Under the pieces are notes generated by a model. That model saw only the letters and a list, made by a program, of their open reading frames with translations, was not told where the DNA came from and searched no databases. Shown here one piece after another: positions 47,231 through 59,099 of a stretch of DNA of 64,000 nt; position 1 is the stretch's first letter, and each line of letters opens with the position of its first letter. The position numbers were made by a program, and so were the translations under genes. The stretch comes from Ceratodon purpureus (Eukaryota; Streptophyta; Bryopsida; Pseudoditrichales; Ditrichaceae): the NCBI GenBank assembly GCA_014871385.1, contig CM026428.1, positions 16,918,830 through 16,982,829 on the forward strand, read 5' to 3'.

Positions 47231-47287
47231 ATTAGACACTGCGTTTGGGCAGGCTCTTCGGAGCGGGGTTCAACTCCCCTGTCTAAT
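47231..47287 (+). ncRNA. compact tRNA-like fold (candidate)
   Basis: ATTAGAC (47231-47237) pairs perfectly with GTCTAAT (47281-47287). Between them are a GCTC-TTCG-GAGC hairpin and a T-arm-like GGGG-TTCAACT-CCCC hairpin containing a B-box-like GGTTCAACTCC. The total is 57 bases, too short for a normal tRNA, and there is no D arm or anticodon arm. It could be a tRNA-derived fragment, a structured 3' end of the hAT-like transcript (stop codon about 100 bases upstream), or chance. Confidence 0.3.
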
Positions 47288-47734
47288 TGGTTTCAATTTT
47301 TGTGTTTTACTCGTCACTTGTACTTGTATTATTTTCCTTGTGATTTGTTAGCCAAATCTTTGTATTTGGTTAAAATGAAGAAGCCAAATATTCAGTTATT
47401 CGTAAAAGGAGGAAGCCAAAACTGCATCCTGGAATGTGTACAGTTTGCCAGCACTTGGCTTCTTCAAAAATCTCAAAGTCGCCAATCTAAACCCCCCCGT
47501 ACATTAAACTGTAGACACTCCCTATGTCTAAAATCCTGTTCTGAGCCAATTACCCTCCTTACGCACAGTATGATTCGACAGTCTGGCAGTGACTGTAAAA
47601 AATACCATGCCTTTCGCTCAACCTCCCATATGAGGGAAAAAAAACGCTGGTTGCTACTGAGCATGGGCTGTCTGTGTGGGAAGCTGGAGCATGCGACGGG
47701 TATGTGAGACGGGTATGAGCCGGGTATGAGTCTA

Positions 47735-47962
47735 AAACCCTAAACCCCTGGGTGAGGGTGGGCTACTCTAGTGTGGAGTTCCTCTTGTGCTGTGCAATGT
47801 GCATGCTCCCTACTTGTTGCTGCATTGCATTGCATTGCATTCCATTCCTTGCCATGCTTTGCACTGCTCTGCTCTGCACTGCTTCTGTCTCTTGCTCTCC
47901 TCATCATGCTCTCTCGCACCACGCGCACGCTGCGCCTCCATGTATGTCCCCCCCCCCCCCCC
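47735..47962. promoter_or_regulatory. telo-box, GCATT/CTCTG repeats and C15 tract before the zinc-finger gene
   Basis: AAACCCTAAA (47735-47744) is a telo-box. TTGCA/TTGCAT repeats follow at about 47820-47845 and CTGCTCTGC-type repeats to about 47885. Fifteen C lie at 47948-47962. The zinc-finger coding frame opens about 50 bases later. Confidence 0.5.
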
Positions 47963-48034
47963 GCACACTCTACTCCCTTCCCTCCCCTTCCCTCTGCTGC
48001 ATTTTCTCATTGATTCTCTGTTCACTGTGCGCAG

Positions 48035-49938
48035 ACTGCTCTCCGACGCTCCCACTTGCCCCTGCTTCACCTCCTTCTCCATGCCGATCGTGCAATCGAC
48101 CCCGTCAGCCGTTGCGACTCTGCTCACTTTTCCTGTCTTGTGTCTGCACATTCCAGTCGTTTAGGGTTCACCTTCAGGAGCCTCTCCACGCGAGCGCTGT
48201 CCCCTGAAGTATTTTGGACGCGGGAAGCAGGAATTCAGCGGTCTAGGAGTTTGATTTCGCGAAGTTTTTATGTTGCCTCTGTACGAAATCAGCAGCATGA
48301 TAGGTATGGGAGCGCCTGTGTTGATTCATCACCGGAGGGTTCTAGTCAGTCTGATTCGTCAGCAGTGCGGCTATTACAGCCAGCACATCTTCATTCACCC
48401 CTGGTGGCGGATGACTTTCGATCACTCGTAGTTCGCAGGAAGCGTGAGGTTGCAATTCTTGAGGCTGCCCTTGAAATCCTTGAGACTGCTCCTCGCGACA
48501 AACGGTTTGAAGACCTCGTACGGAAACATAACATCGAACTTGAACCATTCAAAGTGTCAGTCACTCAGCCGGAGAAGCGTTGGAAAAATCCAGAACTTCT
48601 CTCAGAGCTGGAGGAGGCCTATCCCAAACCGGTGCATGGAGACCTCGTAGCTAAATCTAATATTGAATCTGAGCAGGCAACAACAGTAGGGCGTACTTTG
48701 CAAACAGGGGGTTTCTCCAATGTAAAGAACGGTATTGTAGAGAATGATTTCGTAGATCTTGAGCCTGCTGAACTGACTGATAGCCAGCAGGATAGAAGGT
48801 GGAATACTACACAGCTCCCGTCATCAAAAGTGGACTCCACATTGTTTGGCAAGCTTTCCTTAGTCGATTTCCCCTCCCAACCGGATCCTAATTTTGAGAG
48901 ATTGCAGAAGAAGAGGAGGAGGCAAGAGTTAATGAAAGAACATGAACGAAACAGCAAAATTGAATCATTGAATTTTGGGGCTGCTGCAAAGAGCGCTGTC
49001 GGAGGTTCAAAGCCAGTAAGTTTTCTTGGCAGCTTTGTTAATTGCCGTTTTGTGAACATGAAATGCTTTTCCAGCACTTGGAGATTGTGGCGGGAGTTTC
49101 TGTTTTAGGTGTGTCCGACTCCAAGGACCTTGTGCTAAGTGTGTAAGTCCGTCGGGGAACAGAAAGAAGAGTTTCCCGTCGATCCTTTGAGGCCCAACGC
49201 AAGTGCTTTCCTCGAGCAAGCAGACAAGAAGCCTTACAGGAGTTTAGCGGACCGCTTATACGAAGAGCAATTTGGACGTCCGGCACCACCTGGTCTGAAA
49301 AGAACATATCCTAAGGGATCTTTCTACGATCGGTGTATGAAGGAAAAAGAACGGAAGGAAAGAGATGCTGCTGCTGCTGCTGCTGCCACCGCCGTCCCCC
49401 GGGTCGCTTCATTATTTCCACTTAGGACTGTATCCTCACCTTCGCCACGTCCGACTGAGTCAGCAGTCTCAGTCAGTTCGCAGCGGAATGAGGGCAGTGA
49501 TGATCCGATTAGAAAGGACGTCATAAGCAATGATGCAAACCAGGAAAGGAAACCAGGAGCCTGGAAATGCCCTGAGTATGAAACTCAACCCAGAGTCTAA
49601 TCAATGATCTGTATGTATGCCTAGTTTGAAGTCGTTAGTTTTGAAGGTTTTCCATTTGATTTTACAGTTGATGTTCATCAATCATTGTGTCTACGCATTG
49701 TTGGCTGCAGTCGATATGTGAAAAATTGAACTTGCTCAAATCCATTCACGTATCTCCACGATGCTTCTTATTTCTTGGGAACTCAAGGATACTGCATTTG
49801 ATGTTCGTCAGATGCACCTACTTCAATCTCGCTACAGACAAGTATTGCTATCGGTGTCAAGCAGAGCGTGGAGAGAATGGTCGGGGTGATGGAAGAGATT
49901 CGGGGAGGCGGCCTACTAGGGAAAGGGCGAGGAGTTGA
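48035..49938 (+). CDS. RanBP2-type zinc-finger protein, probably organelle-targeted
   Basis: Exons about 48035-49015, 49148-49575 and 49812-49938 join in phase to about 511 residues. The finger WKCPECTYFNLATDKYCYRC fits the RanBP2 pattern (C-x2-C-x3-N-x6-C-x2-C) and is split by the last intron, which restores Glu from GA and A. The N terminus is rich in Ser, Arg and Leu with few acids (FTFRSLSTRALSPEVF, RSRSLISRSFYVAS), like a mitochondrial or plastid presequence. Conserved-looking blocks are FRSLVVRRKREVAILEAALE and KPYRSLADRLYEEQFGRPAP. Plant organellar RanBP2 proteins such as VAR3/OZ1 act in RNA editing, but kinship is unproven. The frame is open from 48014 yet has no ATG before about 48930, so an upstream coding exon (acceptor GCAG at 48031-48034), a non-AUG start or a sequence error is needed. 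Confidence 0.78.
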
Positions 49939-52890
49939 GGAAGACTTATGATAGCATTGGATGGGTTAAGCTGGGAACAGTGATGTCGGTTTTCCGACTT
50001 TCCTGTTTCATGCACAAATTATGGCATTGAAGCAAACTTGGGATATGATTCACATCTGAGGCGGTGCTACTCTCTCTGGACAGTCTCTCCCAGTTGGTAG
50101 GTTTACAAAATCTATTCTGGTCTTGATGTGACTGACTCCTATCGGAGATTGCCAGCATTTGGCGGTTGCAATTTAATCCATTCATTGACTCAGATATCCT
50201 GTGAATTGGTTGTCCTCTCGCGAGTGCTGGAAATTTTTCGTGGTAGATGAGTCGAGGCAGGATAGATTAGCGTTCTGAGTTCGGAACTTAATTGTGATCA
50301 TGTGTTTTGGTCTTGGGCATCCAGAATGGGTTCCAGAGACTTCCTCGGATGTAATGACGTTTTCCAAGGCAGATTATACGAATGAGACCAATCTGAACTT
50401 TGGAAATCTCGCTTACGGGTTATAATTCCCCAGCATAATGGAGAGATGACACTCCAAATAATCTCGGTATTTCGATTCTTAATTTGGTGCCCCATCATTG
50501 TGAATGCGGCCCATTCACTGCGCCGGCAAGCTCGTACAACTGCGTCCTGATCTCATTATCTTCTGAAAAAGCAGACTAAAACCCTGGAATCCACAACTGG
50601 TATGGATATTGTTGCTTTTGAGCAGAAAGTGACAATATCTATAATGTCGTGTGCATGTGCATGTGTGTGTTTTTACACACTTTGCTGCGGTTTTCTCCAA
50701 TTCTCTCCCATTTTTAGCCATCACAAAACCCCCGTCGCCTACACACAGCCACGGTATCCATCGTCTAAGTACACATCAACCGTAGTACTATCGTTATCCG
50801 CATTTCTTTGCTTCAACATGCAATAGCTGAGATGACTAAATTTCCACTCAGAGCTAGGGTTTGAATTTTTGCAATGTTTTTTGGTTTGCAAATTAAAGGA
50901 TGAAAACTAACGCGGCGAGTGTCTGTAATCATGCGCTATGCCGTAGAGCTTTGTTTGGAGACTTGCATATTCATGCTAATGACGAGGATTGTTCGAGTGA
51001 TTGAAGGCTTGTTGTGATCTGAGCCTTGAATTCTTAAAGAAAATAGGTATCTGCATTGGATCTACAGGAATTTCATTTGGAGGGGGTGTGTGTTGAGTTT
51101 AATAGTGTGTGAATCCGTATGGACCCCTTGATGGAATTTGATGGAAGGGCTCGCGGTACTTTTCAATGTAAGGCGAATGAACAATTCGCTTTATGATGAG
51201 CATCCGACTGCGTGTGAAGAGGGTAGTGAGTGGGAGTTTGTATACAAGAGGAGGGACATTTCCTGTGCAATGCTTATGAGACTTCTATAGATCATCAGAC
51301 AAACAACGGACTTTTGCAAGTCAACAAAATTCTAGACAATTAATTCCATTTCAAGTTTCATTAATATTGTAGAATGAAACTATAGTTGAGCAAATGGAGA
51401 AATTAGGCTCCCAACTTGAAAAAGGACTTTGTTGCTATTGGCAGAGATAAAAACAGGTCCTGCAAGGAGGTAAGTTATCTCACTTTCTACAAAAACTATG
51501 CACAATTACACCGAAAAACAGAATCCACGAATCACCTTTAGAAAATTAGAATAGCTTTACACCATTTGCAATTTTTGGTGTACATATTCAATGTAGTTGA
51601 CACTCATTTCTATTAGTTATATTTTAAGCAACAAAGATGTGCTAAGAGAGAGTAAAAAGATGTAGGAAGAGGTCACAAGATTTTGATTTCAAATCAATAG
51701 GACTATCCTTGTTTTATATACTCCAGCTCCCAGCTCTGTAATAGAGGCATTGTATCCGCGTCGTACTTCATGAATGAAAGAAATCCTAAGTGTCTATCAA
51801 TGGCAACAAGTGTATACCAAAGGAGTTTACTTGGTATACCTTTAAATTTGGGCTTTTCCTAGACTCCCTATTGCCACAATGTTTAGAGAGTGTGCTTATT
51901 GTGGTAAATGTGTTGTTGTATAGATATATAGACTATAGATATTATCACTTTCTGCTCAAATGAAATTCCTGTAGATCCAATGCAGTGTTTTGTCGGTCGG
52001 GTTTGGAACTTAAATTCTTCAAGATTGACATGAGTACGAACTATAAGAAGCTCTGAACGAATCATAGCAGTAGTTCAAGATCTTTTGACTCCAAATTTGT
52101 AAACAAGGAGGTAACCTTAGCAATGATGCGGGGACTACCGGTTTAAAAATAATCGTGGATCAATGTCATAAATTGTCAAGGAACAATTCATTTTCCAACA
52201 TAGGTGTTCAATATGTCAATGAAACATATTATAAACAAATGTGTTCAAAACTTTGGTTATTATTGAAATTCCTTATATCACATATATCTTCAAAATATTG
52301 CCAAAATTCCTCTCTAATGTATACTCCAAATGTCATTTGACATTCAAACACCCACTTCTATTGCTCGATTTATACAAGCAATGAAATGTTTCAAATGTAC
52401 ATATTAATAGCACCTTCATAGTGCAGTAAAGATTGAAGCAACCATCTTAAATGCATATAGTACGTGTACATGTACAAAAAATGATAAGTGTTGATTACCA
52501 CATTTTATTAACTCATGTGGTTACAATAGCCACCATTGTATCTTATGCTTACATCTTCAAGCTTGTCTTTTATTGTTTAGAGTAGATCCTATTGGTTAGC
52601 ATACTATAGCATGTCTACAAAATTCACTTTAGTATTGCCAAAGCTATGATGTACTATATGATAGCCTATAACAAGTCATAGAAATTTTGAACTTGGGCCA
52701 ATTGTATGAAACACTTTCATGCCAACCAACAATAGGAGTTTATTGTTTGGCAAAGTGCACCTCGATTTTACTTATCATATTAAGTTTTTCTCTTCAAACA
52801 TCACAATTTCCATCAATGTTATAGTTCTCCACATTGCAGAATATTATAGTTCTCCATTATATTATAATTCACTACTCCTTGATACTATTG
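49939..52890. other. gene-free region with inverted and permuted repeats
   Basis: No gene seen. A perfect 29-base inverted repeat links 51051-51079 with 51957-51985. A second block at 50617-50643 matches the reverse complement of 51934-51960. A copy of the 1.47-kb repeat lies at 52064-52146. The rest is AT-rich and unremarkable. Confidence 0.5.
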
Positions 52891-52899
52891 TTCTCTGAT

Positions 52900-53645
52900 T
52901 CCGGAGGGAAGCACAATAATGTGGACCACAAAAGTGGACGTCTCATTGTCAAGTTCAGCCTTTTTGCAAAAAATTGCACAAAAGTGATGGAAAGATGTAA
53001 TTGAAGTCAATTTTTTTTGCTAATAAGAATTCTCAACTTGTTTTTGTACAACTTGGAAAAGTTTCATGCAAAGTAGACACTTTAAAGTTATTGTATGAGG
53101 GCTTCAAACCCAAGCAAAGTAAATGCAGTCATTTGAAAAAGTGGCAATAAAAGAATCAAAAACTATCTAAAAATCACTTTTGATGAAGTTGTGCCCTCTG
53201 TATGTTTAAGGTGTATTCTAAAATAGGCAATCCATATACTCAATGTTTGATTTAGGGTTCCAAAAGTATTGCAAGGATGTTTTTAGGAGGGTCTTTTCCG
53301 CAATACTTTTTGTCACTTTTTTTCACCAAACATTATTTTTTAAATTGGAAAAAAATCCTCTAAAGACAGTAGAGGGCACGAAATGAAGAAATCAAGACTT
53401 TGGAAAAGTTTATTTTCATGATTTGGAACTAGTGGTCAAATTTAGTTTCAATTGAGGATGTTCTTTTTATGAAGATGCATGTAAGATACCTTATGACACC
53501 CAAGAAAGTGACTAAAATGATCAAAAACTACTCCAAATTGCTTAAAATCAGCTTTGAGCTTTTAAAAATAGCACACTTCATATTCACTTCTTAGTGATCA
53601 CATATTGCACTTTGTGGTCCACTTTATTGTGCTCTCCCCCTTCCG
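52900..53645. mobile_element. inverted-repeat element, superfamily unknown
   Basis: CCGGAGGGAAGCACAATAAT...GTGGACCACAAA near 52900-52937 matches the reverse complement of TTTGTGGTCCACTTTATTGT...GCTC...CCTTCCGG near 53612-53645 over about 35 bases with small gaps. The 0.7-kb interior is AT-rich and non-coding. No target duplication could be assigned, so the exact ends and class are open; a foldback or MITE-like element is likely. Confidence 0.5.
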
Positions 53646-53699
53646 GTAAAGCCCTTCTACCACTAGTAGCTTCAACAACTCATTCATGAATGTGTTCGA

Positions 53700-56230
53700 C
53701 GTATTGTGAGTCCAGAAAGCACTCTAATCGCTTTGGTGCAATTTGTCTTGTAGGGCGACGGTGGCGTCAAAAGCTGCCTCTCTAAATCCGCGTCGAACCT
53801 CCTTCTCTTGCTAAATCCATAGTCAAGCCACCAACCATCAAGTGCCACTCTACAACAACGTTAACTCTCCAAAAACTCATCATGTACTCGGGGAAGTGCT
53901 ACTAGTAATAGTCGGGATCCTCCTCTCTTATTATCCACTTGTCCTCGTCCTCGACGTTCTCAACCCAATTTTTTACGTCGCTAGTGAAATGCTACGCCAT
54001 CGCTTGAACCAAAGAAGAGCCTTCAATTGCCTCATCACTCTGAGTTTTTCTACGAAGTTTTCTAATGGGGTGTCAACGAGTCCGTGACGGTAGACAGAAT
54101 GCTTGATGAACTCTAAGCACATATCATAACTTACAAATAGAGCAGGAAGACTATGTTGGGAAAGCATGTACTTCTAAGAAGCCGCACCAGAATCTACATA
54201 CACCACGTGCACCTGTTAGGTAAGAGCTTTTTTGACATCCATCCTTCATCCATAACATATATACTTAACCTTACCTGACACACCACTTTTCAGGCCTCTA
54301 CTCTACGTTTTCCATGCAAATGTAGCATCAACCGCACATATTTCATACTTTGAACCTCGCGATTAGGCTGCATGTTAACCGGGGATCCCGTTAGTCTCTC
54401 CCTACCCTTTTTCCATTCTCTCTCAGTTTAAATCCTGATTGTCCCTAACAGTCATCCATGGCCGACTTGGATGAATACAGTCAACCATCGTCAACTGGAT
54501 GAAGTCTGTCACTATCGACTAGATGAACTCTATCACCGTCAACTAGATGATTTATGCCAGTTTTCAGAGAGTTTAAGAGGCAGCTTTAGGGTTTTTTGTA
54601 ATCATTCTACACTAAAGCAGGTAGAGTCAGGGAGGTCTGAGAGATGTGACGAGGAGCTGCACCATTGTTTTTGGGCTGTTTTGCCTTATTTTATACAGTT
54701 TGGACTCCTTTTCACTTATATTTGTATGTTTCCAGCCTTGGTTTAGTTGGGTTTTGTAGGACTTTGGTGGGTTTGTAAAGGCTAGGGTTTAGTGGTTAGA
54801 TCCTCCCTTTACCACTGCGTAATCGGGTCGTAACCTTTAATATCATGGCGACGCGATCCTAAAGGCTGCTACTAATCAACAGACCTTAATGACAACCTAT
54901 GAGCGTCCCGGAGTGGCAAATGAATTTTTGGCGCTTTGGCAGATACTTGGTCATTGATCCTGACGCCGTGCCGAGTCTAGTGCACTATGTGCGTCATCAA
55001 AGAATAGGTTAATTTACATTATTCTATTCTAAGCCACAGTCGTGGAGAGTATAGAATGTGCAACATCATCAATTGTTAACCCTTGTAGCGCAGATACCTA
55101 ATTCCGCCTGCTCCTCGAACCATGAGGCAAACTCGTAACTCTTCCTGTAATGTTGGTGTGCAATAGTACCCCTAATTCTATTACGGATCTTTGTACAACC
55201 CTAATGGCGCGAAGTTGCTCAGTGAATGGATCGGACTCATCCCCGACACCTAGTATTGAGATCAGGATACCTCATCCTTATATGACTCTACTGATTCATG
55301 GTCACCACTATCTAGAAATTTCTCGATGAGCTCTGTTTGTGGTGGCACTGGTGGACATAGCGGCACGACGTCTCCGTTTTAGTACAGCCCCTGTCCCTTG
55401 AATGCACGTTGACTTCAACATGGGAAGATTGTTATGAGCCCTCGACCTTCACATCGTTTTAGTCAGGTACATCTCTAAGTTCGCAGCATGCTTCGTCTTT
55501 CCCCATAGTGTAATTCGAGCACTCACGTATACGTACTCACTTAGTTGCTACAGCATTTTTTGGTTGGTCCGGTAAGAGTATTGACATCTGTAGAAAACAC
55601 TCATAGGATGAATGATGACTTGCTATAGATCTATGTCATACGCTGTGCATTTCTCCTTACGATGTCTGCTACCTGTCTAGCATGTATATGAGCCCTTTGA
55701 TTGCAAGGATTTCGAAGGTGAATTGGAGAATGATCGTCGCGGCAGTGAGTATGACATCCGTCCGGGCAATTCAGCAACACAAGAAGACCTGAATGGTCGC
55801 CGTGGTCATGTTGCTAATCCGACTATTTGGACCCTTGATGACTCTACTGCGCATTCCACGGGAAGATGTGGATTGTAAACGCAACTGTCACAACGTCGCC
55901 CAATGACTGAGTTTGATGGACAACCGTCATCCTTTACAAACCATGTTGTGCATTCTAGCGAAGGCCATCCTCCTAACCACATGACTCGCAAGTTATCTTA
56001 CGAACATTGAGTGGAAATTCCATGGCAAGTGGATGCTGATACGCAGAATAAGAGGCAAAGAATTCAAAGGCGGTTCACGAAAGCTTACCTCAGCGAGATG
56101 GCAAACGTGAATGCAAAAAGGCAATCTCCACTTGTCGACGTCCCGACCACCAGTACTACAGGTTAGCCAATTAATCTTAGAAGTGCATGGCATAGGTAGA
56201 TTTGTTTATTCACTAGACATAGAATAGATC
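53700..56230. pseudogene. degraded, unidentified coding traces
   Basis: Minus-strand residue stretches at 53973-54167 (FIKHSVYRHGLVDTPLENFV) and plus-strand ones at about 55800-56160 (NPTIWTLDDSTAHSTGRCG, SFTNHVVHSSEGHPPNHMTR, RIQRRFTKAYLSEMANVN) look like eroded mobile-element protein, with several stops. The last ends at a CAG/GT border near 56161. A 24-base repeat encoding HRQLDE/HYRLDE/HRQLDD lies at about 54485-54556. I cannot assign a family. Confidence 0.4.
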
Positions 56231-56347
56231 AAACACTATAAAAAAACCTGTGTATTTTGCCACGTCCTGAATCATGTCCCAAGAGACATGTAGACAACCA
56301 AATTTACATCCCTCTAACGTACCAACGCGTGTAACACGCTATGATGA

Positions 56348-56902
56348 GTAGGGACATCACAAAAAAGGCAAGGACATCCCTATGTTAGGAACGATTTTTG
56401 GAGATTTTGGGAGTCTAGAAATGGTGCCAACTGGGCGCCTGAATTAAAGGAAGAATTAGAATTACAAGACGAGGATTTTCAAGAAAAGGGAAAGTCACGT
56501 TATATTAGTTGTCAGTTACCTACCTTTAGAAGATTAACTTGGGGATCTTCAAGTGAAGTTAATCCAATTAGAACTAAGCCTGGAAAGGATAAGAAGGTAG
56601 AAGAATCAGTCTCACCTTCTTCTTCAGACTTAGGAAGTCCTTTTAAAGGTCCATCCATAATCAAGGTTGGAGAATCATCTAATCCACCTGAATTCTCCAA
56701 TGATAATCAAATTAACTTTGAAACACCCATAACTTATTTAGATGAGGCTTTCCGAACCTTTGTTACAGGAATAGAAAGTTGCGTTAATGACATTGAAGAT
56801 ATCACCGAAGTAGAAACAAATACTCCTATTAGCAATTACGTACCAGAAGTTTCATTTGAAGGTATAGGAAGAGGATGGGTAGATAAGGTTGACGACACCT
56901 AA
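56348..56902 (+). other. 184-codon open frame without ATG inside the CACTA element
   Basis: Open from the stop at 56345 to TAA at 56900. It reads NDFWRFWESRNGANWAPELK, then an acidic stretch, LPTFRRLTWGSSSEVNP, a serine-rich segment, ITYLDEAFRTFVTGIESCVN and EVSFEGIGRGWVDK. Amino-acid composition looks protein-like (acidic/serine-rich with aromatic patches) rather than random AT-rich DNA. There is no ATG, so it may be an exon, a captured piece of a gene, or a retroelement polyprotein fragment. Not recognised. Confidence 0.45.
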
Positions 56903-57420
56903 GCGGCAAAATGATGGGAGTGCCACATGGATGCGAAATTCATCCTCTCTAATTGTGACGTGGAATTTGATGTGGTCCTGCCATTTGGTGACGTGGCGTC
57001 CGACATGGATCCGAGAGAATCTGACGTGGACTCAAGAAAGAGTGACGTGGCGTGCCACGTGAGCAGAGATTTGTGTGGTTTTTTTTCCAGATTCATGTTT
57101 GCTGGGAAGTCATTGGGAACATGGCTGTGTTTTTGAAGACTTCCCGGGTTGACGTGGAGATGTCTGGCTTGATGTTTACGACAACGCTGCCTGGATTTTG
57201 ATGCTGATTTCGTTGAACATCGTTGTGTCCTAGAGGACGTGGCGATGGACATTTTTTATAGACATGACTAAGTCCTAAAGTATGTTGTTGATCCATGCAC
57301 GTGGGTATAGGGGGTGTCATTGCGGATGTCTCAAAGAATTTATGCGTGTCTAATATGACATCACTTTATTGCTCACAATGTATATTTGATGGTGTTTTAG
57401 TAAGACATCAAGAGATGTTG

Positions 57421-57500
57421 TGCAAGACATGAGTACGTTGTACAAGACATGAATACGTTGTACAAGACATGAATACGTTGTACAAGACATGAGTAAAAGA
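57421..57500 (+). repeat. 20-bp tandem repeat, four units
   Basis: Four consecutive 20-base units TACAAGACATGAATACGTTG, with single changes and a diverged last unit. Each carries the AAGACATG motif that also recurs near both ends of the host CACTA element, so it may extend the transposase-binding array. Confidence 0.85.
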
Positions 57501-59099
57501 TATGAATACTTCATCACAAAGTACCCCACAAAGTGCAATACAAGATGCATCATATGACAAGACGTCTCCTGGGATGTTCTACCAAACATCTCAGACGCTT
57601 GTGGAAACATCAACGCCTTTGATTGGACGTCTTCCAGATTTTCCGTGTTGTTCATATATTCTACAATGGTTCACCTAAGTCTTATTCAGGCTAGCATTAG
57701 ATTGTGCAATTACTCACCTACTTGCACTCTTCTTTCTTCATTTCTTCTTTGCTACCTCTACACTCTAGACTCTACACTCTCAAAGTCTAACTTCTAGCCT
57801 CTCAATTCTACACTATATGATTTTAACCTCTACACTCTAAACTCTGACACTCTCAAACTCCAAAACTTTAACAACATCTAAACCACTCACTTTTAAACTC
57901 TAAAACTTTAATCTCTAACATTCTAACTTGTAAACTCGGTCTACACTCTACATTCTAAGCTCTAACTACTTAGAGTTATGAAGGCCAAAGTGAGCTTTGT
58001 GCACCCTCAAATTCTACTTAAAGGTCTCATAACCTGACTATGGGTGCAGCACTTAACCCTAGCCGCCTCATGACTTAACTATGGCTGCAATAGCTAATCC
58101 TCGCCGCCTCTGTACATCCAATGAACTTGATGAAATTCATCCCACTTGATGGTTATCTTTTGCAATACACGGTGATGTTTTCTAGGGCGTGTCAATGTTT
58201 TACCAAATACTACTGATGTTTTCAAGGACCTCTCCGTGGAATGCCTTCAAAGACATGTAGAGGTTACTCGAGACATCTTCAATTGGATGTCTCAAATGAC
58301 GTGGACTTATACGGAGAATGACATGTTACCTTCTCTAACGTGGAATTGTATTTGCCATCTAGATGAAGTGCAGTAAACTACAAAATATATAATATGTCCA
58401 CATGGGTATGCCACCAAAGACTTTACAAAATCACCCTAAATTCTTTATAGTTCTGGTTTAGGTAGAAAACTGGTATTTTGATATTATGTTAATTATTAAA
58501 TATTATTAAATATTATTTAATATTTGAATGTAAGGTACTGAATTTATTATGTCCACTTTAATAACAAAATAATTTGTTTATATAAAATATTATTATAATA
58601 TTGATTTATTTATTCATATAATATTTAAATTTTAATTTGATTTCAAAATACATTTTGATATGAAGTAGACAAATCGAAAATTTCAGAAGATTAAAGTTAA
58701 AAAATATAATCAGAATATTCTTTAATTTTATATATTTAAAAAATTAATTTTTTTATAAAAATTAATTTTTTTAAAAAAAAGTTGGTGCCTTTTTTATTTT
58801 CTTCGTGCATACCATTGCATGTTTTGCTGTTTTTATTACTGTAGGACAACTTTCTACCTAACACAACAGTAACTTTCACGATCTTACCTAAGGTGAAAAG
58901 GTAGTCCGCTGCCAACGTGACAGGTTGCGTGTCCACAATGTCCTCGATGACGTCTTCGGTAATGATCATCGTCACGTTCAGGGGGATATATTTGGCTTAC
59001 ACCAAGACATCAACAAAACACATTGACATGAATGGAGACATAACAAAAAACATGGGTTTCTTTTAGTGAAAGCATAAAAAGTTATAGAGGGAAGTAGGG

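Larger units (their letters stand above)
56234..59068. mobile_element. complete CACTA element with AAA target duplication
   Basis: The left end is CACTATAAAAAAACCTGTG. The reverse complement of the right end is CACTAAAAGAAACCCATG. AAA lies directly outside both ends (56231-56233 and 59069-59071), as required for CACTA. GACATG/GACATC motifs repeat inside both ends. The interior has an ATG-less ORF, ACGTGG-rich DNA, a 20-bp tandem array, a CTCTACACTCTAAA-like CT-rich block (about 57740-57960) and a very AT-rich block (about 58440-58800). No transposase is recognisable, so it is non-autonomous. Confidence 0.82.

Noticed and set aside
47735..47748. Interstitial telomere repeat
   Set aside because: Only about one and a half units of CCCTAAA; better read as a promoter telo-box.
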